IMG/VR virus record: IMGVR_UViG_3300009073_000021
Coordinates: 1 to 44,381 of that record
DNA length: 44,381 nucleotides
Reading direction: 5' to 3' (one strand)
Source: a virus
Shown: positions 30,712 through 37,635 of the stretch, in pieces
Layout: every line of letters begins with the position of its first letter
Numbering within the stretch: the stretch's first letter is position 1
Translations under genes and position numbers: made by a program
Notes under the pieces: model-generated
Database searches by the model: none
Seen by the model: the letters and a program-made list of their open reading frames with translations, nothing else
What the model was told of the DNA's origin: nothing

Positions 30712-31509
30712 GCTGGTGGAGGAATACTCGCAGGAAAACTCCTCGGATGGCGAACAGTTTGCGCTGTTGAAAGAAATAGATTTGCCGCGAGCGTATTGCT
30801 GGCGCGACAAAACGACCGAGCCATTGAGCCTTTTCCAGTTTGGGATGATGTCTGCACCTTCGACGGAAAACCTTGGCGCGGATCTGTTGACGTGGTTTCG
30901 GGAGGATTTCCTTGCCAAGACATTTCCATCGCGGGAGCAATGCAGGGACGCAAGGGCATTGGGGGTGACAGGTCGGGTCTATGGAGCGAGATGTTTAGAA
31001 TTATTGGGGAGGTTCAACCAGCCTATGTTTTCGGTGAAAATTCGCCAGAACTCAGGTCTCAAGGACTCAAGCAAGTCATCCGAGAGCTATCCAGCCTCGG
31101 GTATATTTGTCGATGGATCACCCTTGGAGCTGACGTTGTCGGACTACCTACTAAGCGAAGACGGTTATGGTTCTATGCTTCCAACCCCAACAGCGAGAGA
31201 CTGGAAGGACACCTTCGGGATGAACCCAGTCAGGCCAGATGGCAAGTCGCGCTTGGACCGGATACCAATGCTTACTTTCGATCATGCCAGAAGTGCGGGT
31301 ATGTCTTCGAAGCAGATGACAAATACGGATGCCCTAACTGCGAATATGAAGGGCCGGGTCCGTATAGAGATCCTGGGACCGGACTACTCCCCAGAGTTGT
31401 CGGAATGGATCATGGGGTGGCCGATAGGGTGGACCGACTTGAGGCCATTGGAAATGGCCAAGTTCCAGCAGTGGCAGCTTTGGCATGGAAGATTCTTTCA
31501 GGAGAATGA
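30685..31509 (+). CDS. C5-cytosine DNA methyltransferase
   Basis: The 274-residue protein begins at TTG (NELALFAGAGGG), with GGAG five bases ahead. Motif I (FAGAGGG), motif IV with catalytic C77 (GGFPCQDIS), motif VI as ENS (118-120), motif VIII (KRRRLWF) and motif X (AIGNGQVP) are in order. The target-recognition region is short and holds a zinc ribbon CQKC-CPNC (201-219). No partner nuclease is near, so it is an orphan, probably anti-restriction. The entire gene is overlapped in the next frame by another plausible protein gene. Confidence 0.92.
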   Translation: MNELALFAGAGGGILAGKLLGWRTVCAVERNRFAASVLLARQNDRAIEPFPVWDDVCTFDGKPWRGSVDVVSGGFPCQDISIAGAMQGRKGIGGDRSGLWSEMFRIIGEVQPAYVFGENSPELRSQGLKQVIRELSSLGYICRWITLGADVVGLPTKRRRLWFYASNPNSERLEGHLRDEPSQARWQVALGPDTNAYFRSCQKCGYVFEADDKYGCPNCEYEGPGPYRDPGTGLLPRVVGMDHGVADRVDRLEAIGNGQVPAVAALAWKILSGE

Positions 31510-31513
31510 ATGA
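30689..31513 (+). CDS. Overprinted protein sharing the whole methyltransferase gene
   Basis: A 274-codon frame, four bases further on, runs from ATG to TGA without interruption. It reads MSWLFSQALVEEYSQENSSD, later FQFGMMSAPSTENLGADLLT, LPTPTARDWKD (164-174) and EWIMGWPIGWTDLRPLE (239-255). I recall proteins with these same signatures (WLFSRALVEEYS, LPTPTARDWKD, EWLMGWPIGWTDL) from phages, so this is not random open frame. Shared signatures map to shared DNA: WLFSQALVE lies over motif I, WIMGWPIGW over the region before motif X. Both proteins may be made from the overlapping TTGAATG start. The role is unknown. Confidence 0.7.
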   Translation: MSWLFSQALVEEYSQENSSDGEQFALLKEIDLPRAYCWRDKTTEPLSLFQFGMMSAPSTENLGADLLTWFREDFLAKTFPSREQCRDARALGVTGRVYGARCLELLGRFNQPMFSVKIRQNSGLKDSSKSSESYPASGIFVDGSPLELTLSDYLLSEDGYGSMLPTPTARDWKDTFGMNPVRPDGKSRLDRIPMLTFDHARSAGMSSKQMTNTDALTANMKGRVRIEILGPDYSPELSEWIMGWPIGWTDLRPLEMAKFQQWQLWHGRFFQENE

Positions 31514-31548
31514 CTATGATGGATTACCTAGGCGAGGTTGAAGCATGA
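31510..31548 (+). CDS. Twelve-residue coupling frame
   Basis: ATG directly after the methyltransferase stop encodes MTMMDYLGEVEA and ends in ATGA on the next gene. MMDYLG and its DNA resemble the MMDHLG end of the initiator gene, so it looks like an old remnant of the same boundary sequence that now serves as coupler. Confidence 0.35.
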   Translation: MTMMDYLGEVEA

Positions 31549-31883
31549 TCGATTGCGAGCCAGCGGACGTTTACGTAGAGACAAAAGTAAAGGCCCGAAA
31601 ACCACACCGATGCTGTGAATGTCGAGGTCGGATTAAAAAATCTGAGACGTACCAAAGAATCAACATGGTTTACGGGGGATCAGCGAGCACGTGGAAAACC
31701 TGCAACGATTGCGCCCATCTTAGATGCCAAGTGAGGGACGCCCTACAGCAAGAATGCGTCGGAATTGGAATGCTTACATGGGCTCTTGACGAAATAGAAA
31801 ACGATCAACTCAACGGACAGTTCAACGCCATTTCATTAGCTCGCTCTATAAAACCAATCTTAAAAACAAAAATAACCAAATAG
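31545..31883 (+). CDS. Zinc-finger-type hypothetical protein
   Basis: The 112-residue protein (MIDCEPADVYVETKVKARK) has RCCECRGRIKKSETY and WKTCNDCAHLRC, four to six cysteines spaced for one zinc site (about residues 23-65), followed by a helical tail. Small proteins of this type are common in phage replication operons with unknown role. It starts in an ATGA overlap. Confidence 0.7.
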   Translation: MIDCEPADVYVETKVKARKPHRCCECRGRIKKSETYQRINMVYGGSASTWKTCNDCAHLRCQVRDALQQECVGIGMLTWALDEIENDQLNGQFNAISLARSIKPILKTKITK

Positions 31884-31916
31884 GAGGCCAAAATGGCCCA
31901 AGTCAATATCGACACC
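31869..31916 (+). repeat. Source of the duplicated gene start
   Basis: Contains AGGAGG and the first eight codons of the DUF669 gene; 45 of 48 bases match 30572-30619. Confidence 0.85.
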
Positions 31917-32291
31917 AACGAATACCCAGAATTCGCCCCCCTTGAAGAAGGCTTCCAGCTCGCCCACATCGTCCGCGAAGACACCGTCGCGACCAAAAAA
32001 GGCGACGGCAAAATGCTCGTCCTCAAGTGGAAAGTCCTCGACGGCGTCTACAAAGGACGATCCCTGTTCAAACGGTTCAACATCGAGAACCCAAGCGCCG
32101 TAGCCGAGCAGATTGCCCAGCAAGAACTCGCAGGCATCGCCCGAACCCTCGGCATCGAAAAACTAAACGACACCCTTGACCTGCAGCTCAAGCCCCACCA
32201 GATCTTCGTGCGCCAGCGCACCCACTTGGACGGCGGAAAGATCTACAACGACATCGTCTACACCAAAAGCATCGAACCACCCACGCTCTAA
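31893..32291 (+). CDS. DUF669-family protein, putative ssDNA-binding
   Basis: The 132-residue protein (MAQVNIDTNEYPEFAPLEE) matches the DUF669 pattern of phage single-strand-binding-type proteins: a conserved lead strand, LVLKWKVLDGVYKGRSLFKRFNI, then a helix (AQQELAGIARTLGI) and a final pair of strands. It would protect ssDNA at the fork together with the helicase encoded next. AGGAGG lies seven bases before the ATG. Confidence 0.85.
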   Translation: MAQVNIDTNEYPEFAPLEEGFQLAHIVREDTVATKKGDGKMLVLKWKVLDGVYKGRSLFKRFNIENPSAVAEQIAQQELAGIARTLGIEKLNDTLDLQLKPHQIFVRQRTHLDGGKIYNDIVYTKSIEPPTL

Positions 32292-32345
32292 ACTCTAACA
32301 AGCCAAACCCAAAAAAATAAACATCCCTTTAGGAGGGTGTAGCAT

Positions 32346-33635
32346 TTGAACGCCCAGCAAACCGAAAAAGGCATCATCGCCGTCATGATCTTCCGATTCC
32401 CCGACGTCTGGCCACTCTGGCTGGAACGCGGGGGAGGGATACACTGGTTCGCCAATTCAGATCTCCGGCGCATCTACCAAGCCATCGAGACCGTCGCCAA
32501 TAAAGGCTTCTCCGTCGATCTGATCACCGTAAACGACGAGCTCGGCAAAGACAAAGACAACCGCGTCGACTACGGCGCCCTAGAAGACCTCGTCGACGAA
32601 CACGGCCACGGCGGACTCTACAACCTCGACAGCTGGATCGAGATCCAACGCGACATCGTCACCCGCCGCCACGTGACCCGAACCATCGGCCAAGCCACCG
32701 CCGACCTAGAAGACCGGCCCGACATCGACCTGCAAAGCTTCGTCGGCACCACCATCGACGAACTCGGGCGCGACCCCGCAAAACCGCCCCAACAGATCCT
32801 CGACCAAGAAGCCATCATCAACCGCGCCATCGACTGCGCCAAGAATCCAACCGCCCGCATCGGCATGCCGTGGCCCATCGACGAATTTAATCGCTCTGGA
32901 CAACTCAGCCAACCCCCGCTGACCGACGAATACATCATGCTCCTCGCCCCGCCAAGCGTCGGCAAAACCGCCCTCGCCATCCACTGGGCCTTGATCGCCG
33001 CACGCCCCATGATGGGGATCAACGTAAACTCAAACAATGGCAGATACTACAACACCCCAGGCCAAGAACAGCGCCCCATCAATATCTACAACCTCGAAAG
33101 CGGCGGACCCAGTTCCGCTCAAAAGATCTACACCCGAATTCTCGCCAATCAAACCGGCATCGACATGACCTGTCCCAGCTCCGTCAATCAAAACGAAGAA
33201 ACCCTGCGTGAATTCAAGATGCCCAAGAACCTAAACGTCATATACCACTGCAGAGACCTCCCCCAAATCCAAGCCCACGCCCAAAGCACGGGGGCGGGCA
33301 TGATCTTTATCGACAATTTCAAGCACATCGAGGGAGCAGGCGAACGCGAAAGCGAGCTCACAAAGCGATACCTCGAGCGGAGCATAAACATCGACCGAGT
33401 CCGAAAAAACCTCGGCATCCCCGTCGTATGCCTGCACCACACCAACTCGGACGGCAAGGCCATGTGGGCGACCGGTGTTTTCCAAGACGTAGACATCAAC
33501 ATCGGCCTCAGCCGAGACCAGGAAGGCAGCGCCTCCCCCATCATCTTTAACATGAACAAAAACCGAGACGGAAGACCTGGTCTTTGCCACCTAAACTTTT
33601 TAACTCACTGCCAACAATTTTCACTGCAGGTATAA
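32346..33635 (+). CDS. DnaB-type replicative helicase
   Basis: The 429-residue protein starts at TTG with AGGAGG ahead. The N-terminal domain (about 1-140) is the helical DnaB-N type (ESE-like start QQTEKGIIAVMIF). The RecA-like ATPase has Walker A at 201-208 (APPSVGKT) and Walker B near 310 (GMIFIDNFKHIEG), followed by LHHTNSDGK. It differs from DnaB in several loops and may be a DnaB/RepA-type ring helicase loaded by the O-like protein at the iterons. Confidence 0.88.
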   Translation: MNAQQTEKGIIAVMIFRFPDVWPLWLERGGGIHWFANSDLRRIYQAIETVANKGFSVDLITVNDELGKDKDNRVDYGALEDLVDEHGHGGLYNLDSWIEIQRDIVTRRHVTRTIGQATADLEDRPDIDLQSFVGTTIDELGRDPAKPPQQILDQEAIINRAIDCAKNPTARIGMPWPIDEFNRSGQLSQPPLTDEYIMLLAPPSVGKTALAIHWALIAARPMMGINVNSNNGRYYNTPGQEQRPINIYNLESGGPSSAQKIYTRILANQTGIDMTCPSSVNQNEETLREFKMPKNLNVIYHCRDLPQIQAHAQSTGAGMIFIDNFKHIEGAGERESELTKRYLERSINIDRVRKNLGIPVVCLHHTNSDGKAMWATGVFQDVDINIGLSRDQEGSASPIIFNMNKNRDGRPGLCHLNFLTHCQQFSLQV

Positions 33636-33639
33636 TATT

Positions 33640-33873
33640 ATGAGACGAACCATACGAGGATACGACGAAAACGGAAGATGCAACCTAATTATGCACGTTG
33701 CAGGATTCTATGAATATGGAGGGTTTTATTTTAGTTTCGACGAACGGCTTGGGCCATTAAAGCTAAGAAGAAGCGATGACAACGAGGCAAAACGAACCGG
33801 TGTAAAATTCTGGAAGGCATTTGAAGAATGGTTTGCATTACCAGTAGAAGATCGTCTGAAATACGAGGTCTAG
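33640..33873 (+). CDS. Hypothetical small protein at the end of the early operon
   Basis: The 77-residue protein (MRRTIRGYDENGRCNLIM) is beta-rich at first (GFYEYGGFYFSFDERL) and helical at the end (KFWKAFEEWFALP). No family recognised. It is the last rightward gene before the convergent terminator. Confidence 0.6.
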   Translation: MRRTIRGYDENGRCNLIMHVAGFYEYGGFYFSFDERLGPLKLRRSDDNEAKRTGVKFWKAFEEWFALPVEDRLKYEV

Positions 33874-33903
33874 GTAAGGAAAGTCACTCAGCAACAGAGT
33901 AAT

Positions 33904-33919
33904 AAAACCGACGGGTTTT
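33904..33919. terminator. Convergent terminator between early and late operons
   Basis: AAAACC-GACG-GGTTTT is a perfect dyad with T residues at the end of either strand. It lies between the last rightward gene and the end of the leftward lysis-region series, where a bidirectional terminator is expected. The stem has only two G-C pairs at its top plus A-T pairs, so it is modest. Confidence 0.5.
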
Positions 33920-33926
33920 GGGATAA

Positions 33927-34511
33927 CTAGCCTTTCCGAATCTGTGCCAACGCATCAATAAACGCATGAATCTCAAGACGGTGAGAAGTAGCCAGCGCCT
34001 CTTTTTGAAGCTGCGACTTGCGCCACATATTTCTAGAAACCCGAGAGACGCCAGGAAGCCACGAAAGCGCCTCGTACCGTCGCCACGCCTTCCATCGAAT
34101 CCGCTTGGCCGTAAATGGCGCCTCCGGCTCAATCACCTTCGCATACGCCAAATAAACCCGCTTCATAATCTGATGGGTCTCAATAAGAGAATAGCGCCAT
34201 CCAAGTCCCATCGTGGCATAAAGCATGTCGTGGATCGTGCAGGGGATCTCTCGCTTGCGTAGCCAAAGCGGAATGAATAAAAGCTTGATGCGCTTCGGCT
34301 CGCGAAGCCAAACGGGTTCAAGGATTTCCGAAATGTAATCGCGAACGCAGGAACAGCCATCCGATTGCAGATGCAAATCAGAATCCAAGTAGGCCAGCTT
34401 GATCAGCAAGCCGACCTCAGCATCAACCAGCATGATGTCATCAAGTCGCAGCGCTTCGCGGAGGTTTTCCTCACGCTCCAACGATCTTTGGCCCCATTCA
34501 TGGTCAATCAT
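33927..34511 (-). CDS. DUF1353-like protein, possible lysis-region gene
   Basis: The 194-residue protein (MIDHEWGQRSLEREENLR) has LQSDGCSCVRDYISE and CTIHDMLYATMGLGW, which resemble the D-G-x-S and HDxLY motifs of DUF1353, a family often found among phage lysis and tail genes. The C-terminal half is basic and helical. A recognisable muramidase or amidase is absent from the window, so a role in lysis is possible but unproven. Confidence 0.5.
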   Translation of the reverse strand: MIDHEWGQRSLEREENLREALRLDDIMLVDAEVGLLIKLAYLDSDLHLQSDGCSCVRDYISEILEPVWLREPKRIKLLFIPLWLRKREIPCTIHDMLYATMGLGWRYSLIETHQIMKRVYLAYAKVIEPEAPFTAKRIRWKAWRRYEALSWLPGVSRVSRNMWRKSQLQKEALATSHRLEIHAFIDALAQIRKG

Positions 34512-34759
34512 AACCTACAGCCACGCTTGCCCTGGCAGGCGCTTTTGCACTTGCAGACAGTCGCCCATTTAAATAATTTATACAGCCGATGAGCGACAGC
34601 CATCAGGCCCGTAATGATGGCGATGATACCCGCCATCGAGGTAATAAAGCGGACCCCTTCAGGGCTGGCCAAATATCTCAAGAACGAATTCTCCGCCACA
34701 ATTCCTAATAGCATCGTAGAAAGGGAGGCGACGAACGTGGTATCAGTTACAGACTTCAT
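34508..34759 (-). CDS. Holin candidate
   Basis: From the coupled ATG the protein has 83 residues: an N-terminal weakly hydrophobic segment (FVASLSTMLLGIVA), then a strong helix (FITSMAGIIAIITGLMAVAH) and a basic Cys-rich tail (KLFKWATVCKCKSACQ). Length, one to two membrane helices and charged C-terminus fit a holin; position near the end of the late operon supports it. Confidence 0.6.
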   Translation of the reverse strand: MKSVTDTTFVASLSTMLLGIVAENSFLRYLASPEGVRFITSMAGIIAIITGLMAVAHRLYKLFKWATVCKCKSACQGKRGCRL

Positions 34760-35160
34760 GAACACCCCCCTGATAAGTATACATTTGGAGGCGGTTCATC
34801 TTTTGCGATTCTATAAACGCTCTGTATTTCCTCCCCTTCAGTGTCATATTTAAGCCAAATTGAAACAAATTGCCCATCTGAAAATGACGGAACGCACCAA
34901 GAAGGAAGCGCCATCATGGTCTCAAAAATGTAATCCTGAAAAAACCACCGCTCGCCATCTCTGCGAAGCCACCCAGAATCGTAAATTGGCGAGCTCAACT
35001 CATGCTGCCATTCGTGCGTATTAAAATTGCATGTCATCCAATGCATGACCCGCTCGCTACGGACAATACCCAAGAGAGGGATCGGACCAGCGTTGCGAAT
35101 CCACAACTCAAAAAACACGCGGACAAATGGGTATAATATATTGAGAACAAACCGATTCAC
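34756..35160 (-). CDS. Hypothetical membrane-anchored protein
   Basis: GTG overlapping the upstream stop (TAGTG) gives 134 residues. The N-terminus (NRFVLNILYPFVRVFFELW) is hydrophobic and could anchor it in the membrane; the rest is Trp-rich and soluble-looking (HWMTCNFNTHEWQHEL). It lies between the metzincin and the holin candidate and is coupled to both. Confidence 0.6.
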   Translation of the reverse strand: MNRFVLNILYPFVRVFFELWIRNAGPIPLLGIVRSERVMHWMTCNFNTHEWQHELSSPIYDSGWLRRDGERWFFQDYIFETMMALPSWCVPSFSDGQFVSIWLKYDTEGEEIQSVYRIAKDEPPPNVYLSGGCS

Positions 35161-35756
35161 TATTCTTCCTCGTCCAGCTCGCAGGCAGACACAGCGCCCT
35201 TGCAAATCTTAATCCGAGCGCCCAGCGCCCCTTGAAAAGCAACAACATCCGCAAGCATAAAGCGCGCATATTCAGGCCCCCGAAGCGTTGGCCCCATAAG
35301 CGCCCCTTTTTCTTCAAGGTGCGGAATATTAAACGTATGCCCCGTCTCATGACCAGTAGCGTCAATCGTTTCCCCGAGGTGATTCATCTCAAGATCCGCC
35401 TCGTCATAAATTTGAACCCCATCAAGGCGAGTTCCCCGAGGAAGATAGGCTTTGGCCACCGTACCGCCAACCCCATCAATCCGCCCGATCGAAGCCTTAA
35501 TGTCAGCCCGTTCGGGGCGATCAACGAAATCAAAATCGATATTCGTCCACTGAGCAATCGCAGTCAGCGCCGCCGTCATCGGGCGAAGCAAATCCCGCTC
35601 CGCCCATACCGTGATGACCCCACGGTTAAGCAGATCGAAGTCCAGCTCGGCCCCCGTCTTGCCAGGCATCCGCGCCCAGTTCAGCGCAAGCGGGATATTA
35701 ACCGCAAGACAGCCAGAGCAGTCCCGCGCTTTATATTCTTCAGGTATTTCTATCAT
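35160..35756 (-). CDS. Metzincin (matrixin-like) zinc metalloprotease
   Basis: The 198-residue protein has HETGHTFNIPH (H136, E137, H140, H146), the extended zinc motif HExxHxxxxxH of metzincins, followed by the Met-turn in GALMGP (M154). The usual Gly at the eighth motif position is Asn. IAQWTNIDFDFVDRPERADI upstream is typical of matrixins. No signal peptide is visible; it may act on the host surface from the virion or aid lysis. Metzincins are rare in phages. Confidence 0.82.
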   Translation of the reverse strand: MIEIPEEYKARDCSGCLAVNIPLALNWARMPGKTGAELDFDLLNRGVITVWAERDLLRPMTAALTAIAQWTNIDFDFVDRPERADIKASIGRIDGVGGTVAKAYLPRGTRLDGVQIYDEADLEMNHLGETIDATGHETGHTFNIPHLEEKGALMGPTLRGPEYARFMLADVVAFQGALGARIKICKGAVSACELDEEE

Positions 35757-35789
35757 GTTAATATTTTATTTAAAATGGAGCCACCCAGC

Positions 35790-35804
35790 GTCGGATCGTC
35801 CGAC
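35790..35804. promoter_or_regulatory. Hairpin between fibre region and metzincin
   Basis: GTCGGA-TCG-TCCGAC is a perfect dyad in the 66-base gap after the lipoprotein gene. The leftward transcript has no T-run after it, so it may be a weak pause or processing site. Confidence 0.35.
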
Positions 35805-35822
35805 TTTGCGACGGCTACCATT

Positions 35823-37631
35823 CTAGTAATCCTTCTCAAAGCGATCACAGCTGGTCGGGATATTCACCCCACCGATGCCATAAAGAACGCGTACACTCGG
35901 CCCCCACAAACAGCCAGGAATCCCATTGCCACTCGCGTCCTTAAAATAAAAGGTAGGTCGATCGCCATTCGTGCGCCCGTTATAAGATCCCTTATACTGC
36001 TTCTGGATCTTCGATAGGCTATTATCCCAGAAGTTATTCTCAGCCACAATCTTAAGCTCCGTCACGTTAGACGAGGATGGCAAAAGGACCGCCAGCCCCC
36101 CCGTCTTTTCCGAGATTGGTTTCCATAAAAACTGCTTCGAAGCCCCACAGTCAGGACAGATCTCCGTCGGCCCCTCAGGGGTTGGAATCTCAACGGGTGG
36201 CTCGCAAGAATCGCAAATCGGACAACATTCCCCCAGCGGTAAATCATCATTATTCGGAGTTCCATCGAGTTCCGTGCTCCAAATAATCGTCCCGAATTCC
36301 CCAGGGCGATTCAGTAGCTCAACCGTCGCATCTGGCATCCCGTCGCTATTGCGAATGTCCGTGCCAGATGTTTCCCATTCCTCTTTTTTATTGATGCTGT
36401 GAGCGCTCAACGTGCCAGGAATGTCCTTACGCGCTGCGCCAATTCCGTTATGCAGAATCAAACCTTTATAACCCGTCGAGCGGATGTAATTCGCCAACTT
36501 GGTATAAAACGGAATCGCCCCATTCAAACTCGGCTCAAGCCCAAGCATAACACCATGCGGATTGACCTTGCGAACCAAGTCATCGACCACCGCCTTTTCG
36601 ATTTCTAGCTGGATGTTATTGTAAAAGGTCGCCTCAGAACCAAAGCACTCGCGCTCCGCCCAAGGATTGGAAAGAATGACAATGTTCCGAAACCCTTGGC
36701 CTTGCAGATACTGTATATTTTTAACCGGAGTATCGGCAACCTGTCGACCAATGCGACCCGCGACAATATGATCACGGTCGAAGTCAGACTTCGGGCAATC
36801 CAATTGGAGCGCGATCGTGGAAACAATCGTATCGAAGCCCAGCGCCTTCAACTCCCGAATATCGTCACCGCCTCGACGCTCAATGAACGTAGGATCTTGA
36901 AACGCATCCGTGAGCATGATCCCCCGAATCCCAGCTGTAAAGGAATCCTTGACAACTGGCTCAGGCTCAGACGGAAGCGGGACAGGCTCAAAGCGTGGAC
37001 GGTTATTTGCCCGAAACGCATCTTGCTCCGCTTGCCGCCGCGCGGCTCGCTCCTGTTCGAGAAGGTTTTGACGAGATGCCAACTGAGAGCGCAATGCTTC
37101 CGCGTCTCGATTCGCACGGTCTAGAAGAAGCTCAGCCTCGCGACGCTCCCACGTATTGATTTCAACCGTCTTCGTCTCCGCCTTGTTCGCCATCTTCGCA
37201 GGCTTTGAACTCGCTCCCGTGATATCATTAACTGCAGAGTAAAAGGCATCTGGATCGTTAGATCGAAGCACCGCAGACCCGCCACCATAAGCGGTCGAAT
37301 CAGCAACGCGCTGAGATTTAAAGCCTTCCTTGATCGCGCTAAGCGCGGACTCATAGACTTTTCCACGAAGGCCACTAGCATCGAGCTTGGCGACCTCAGA
37401 TTTGTATTCCTCGCTCTGGTCAGGCGGACGCGTACGGAAGCCAACAATCGTCAGCTCATGCTCATGCGTGCCACCTTTCCAAGCCTTTTCGGGGATGACA
37501 GATTCAACGCTAGGCTTCGATCCCGAGCCAGCAGTCCCGACAATCGGACCACCCGTAGTTCGGAGATTCGGGCATCCGCAAAAGAGGAACGCCAAGCAAA
37601 GGAGAGATGAGATACAGAGGGGATTCTTCAT
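35823..37631 (-). CDS. Lipoprotein with coiled coil and TIM-barrel-like glycosidase domain
   Basis: The start ATG lies four bases after the preceding stop and gives 602 residues with a lipoprotein signal (MKNPLCISSLLCLAFLFCGC, lipidated Cys20). Next come a beta-rich part, a coiled coil (about 155-220) and, from about residue 235, a barrel-like domain: GIRGIMLTDAFQDP, LKALGFDTIVSTIALQL, VNPHGVMLGLEP and YIRSTGYKGLILHNG look like successive strands and helices of a glycan-active TIM barrel. The C-terminus has CPICDSC and CPDCG knuckles. It may anchor on the host outer membrane or digest surface polysaccharide. Confidence 0.7.
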   Translation of the reverse strand: MKNPLCISSLLCLAFLFCGCPNLRTTGGPIVGTAGSGSKPSVESVIPEKAWKGGTHEHELTIVGFRTRPPDQSEEYKSEVAKLDASGLRGKVYESALSAIKEGFKSQRVADSTAYGGGSAVLRSNDPDAFYSAVNDITGASSKPAKMANKAETKTVEINTWERREAELLLDRANRDAEALRSQLASRQNLLEQERAARRQAEQDAFRANNRPRFEPVPLPSEPEPVVKDSFTAGIRGIMLTDAFQDPTFIERRGGDDIRELKALGFDTIVSTIALQLDCPKSDFDRDHIVAGRIGRQVADTPVKNIQYLQGQGFRNIVILSNPWAERECFGSEATFYNNIQLEIEKAVVDDLVRKVNPHGVMLGLEPSLNGAIPFYTKLANYIRSTGYKGLILHNGIGAARKDIPGTLSAHSINKKEEWETSGTDIRNSDGMPDATVELLNRPGEFGTIIWSTELDGTPNNDDLPLGECCPICDSCEPPVEIPTPEGPTEICPDCGASKQFLWKPISEKTGGLAVLLPSSSNVTELKIVAENNFWDNSLSKIQKQYKGSYNGRTNGDRPTFYFKDASGNGIPGCLWGPSVRVLYGIGGVNIPTSCDRFEKDY

Positions 37632-37635
37632 AGGT

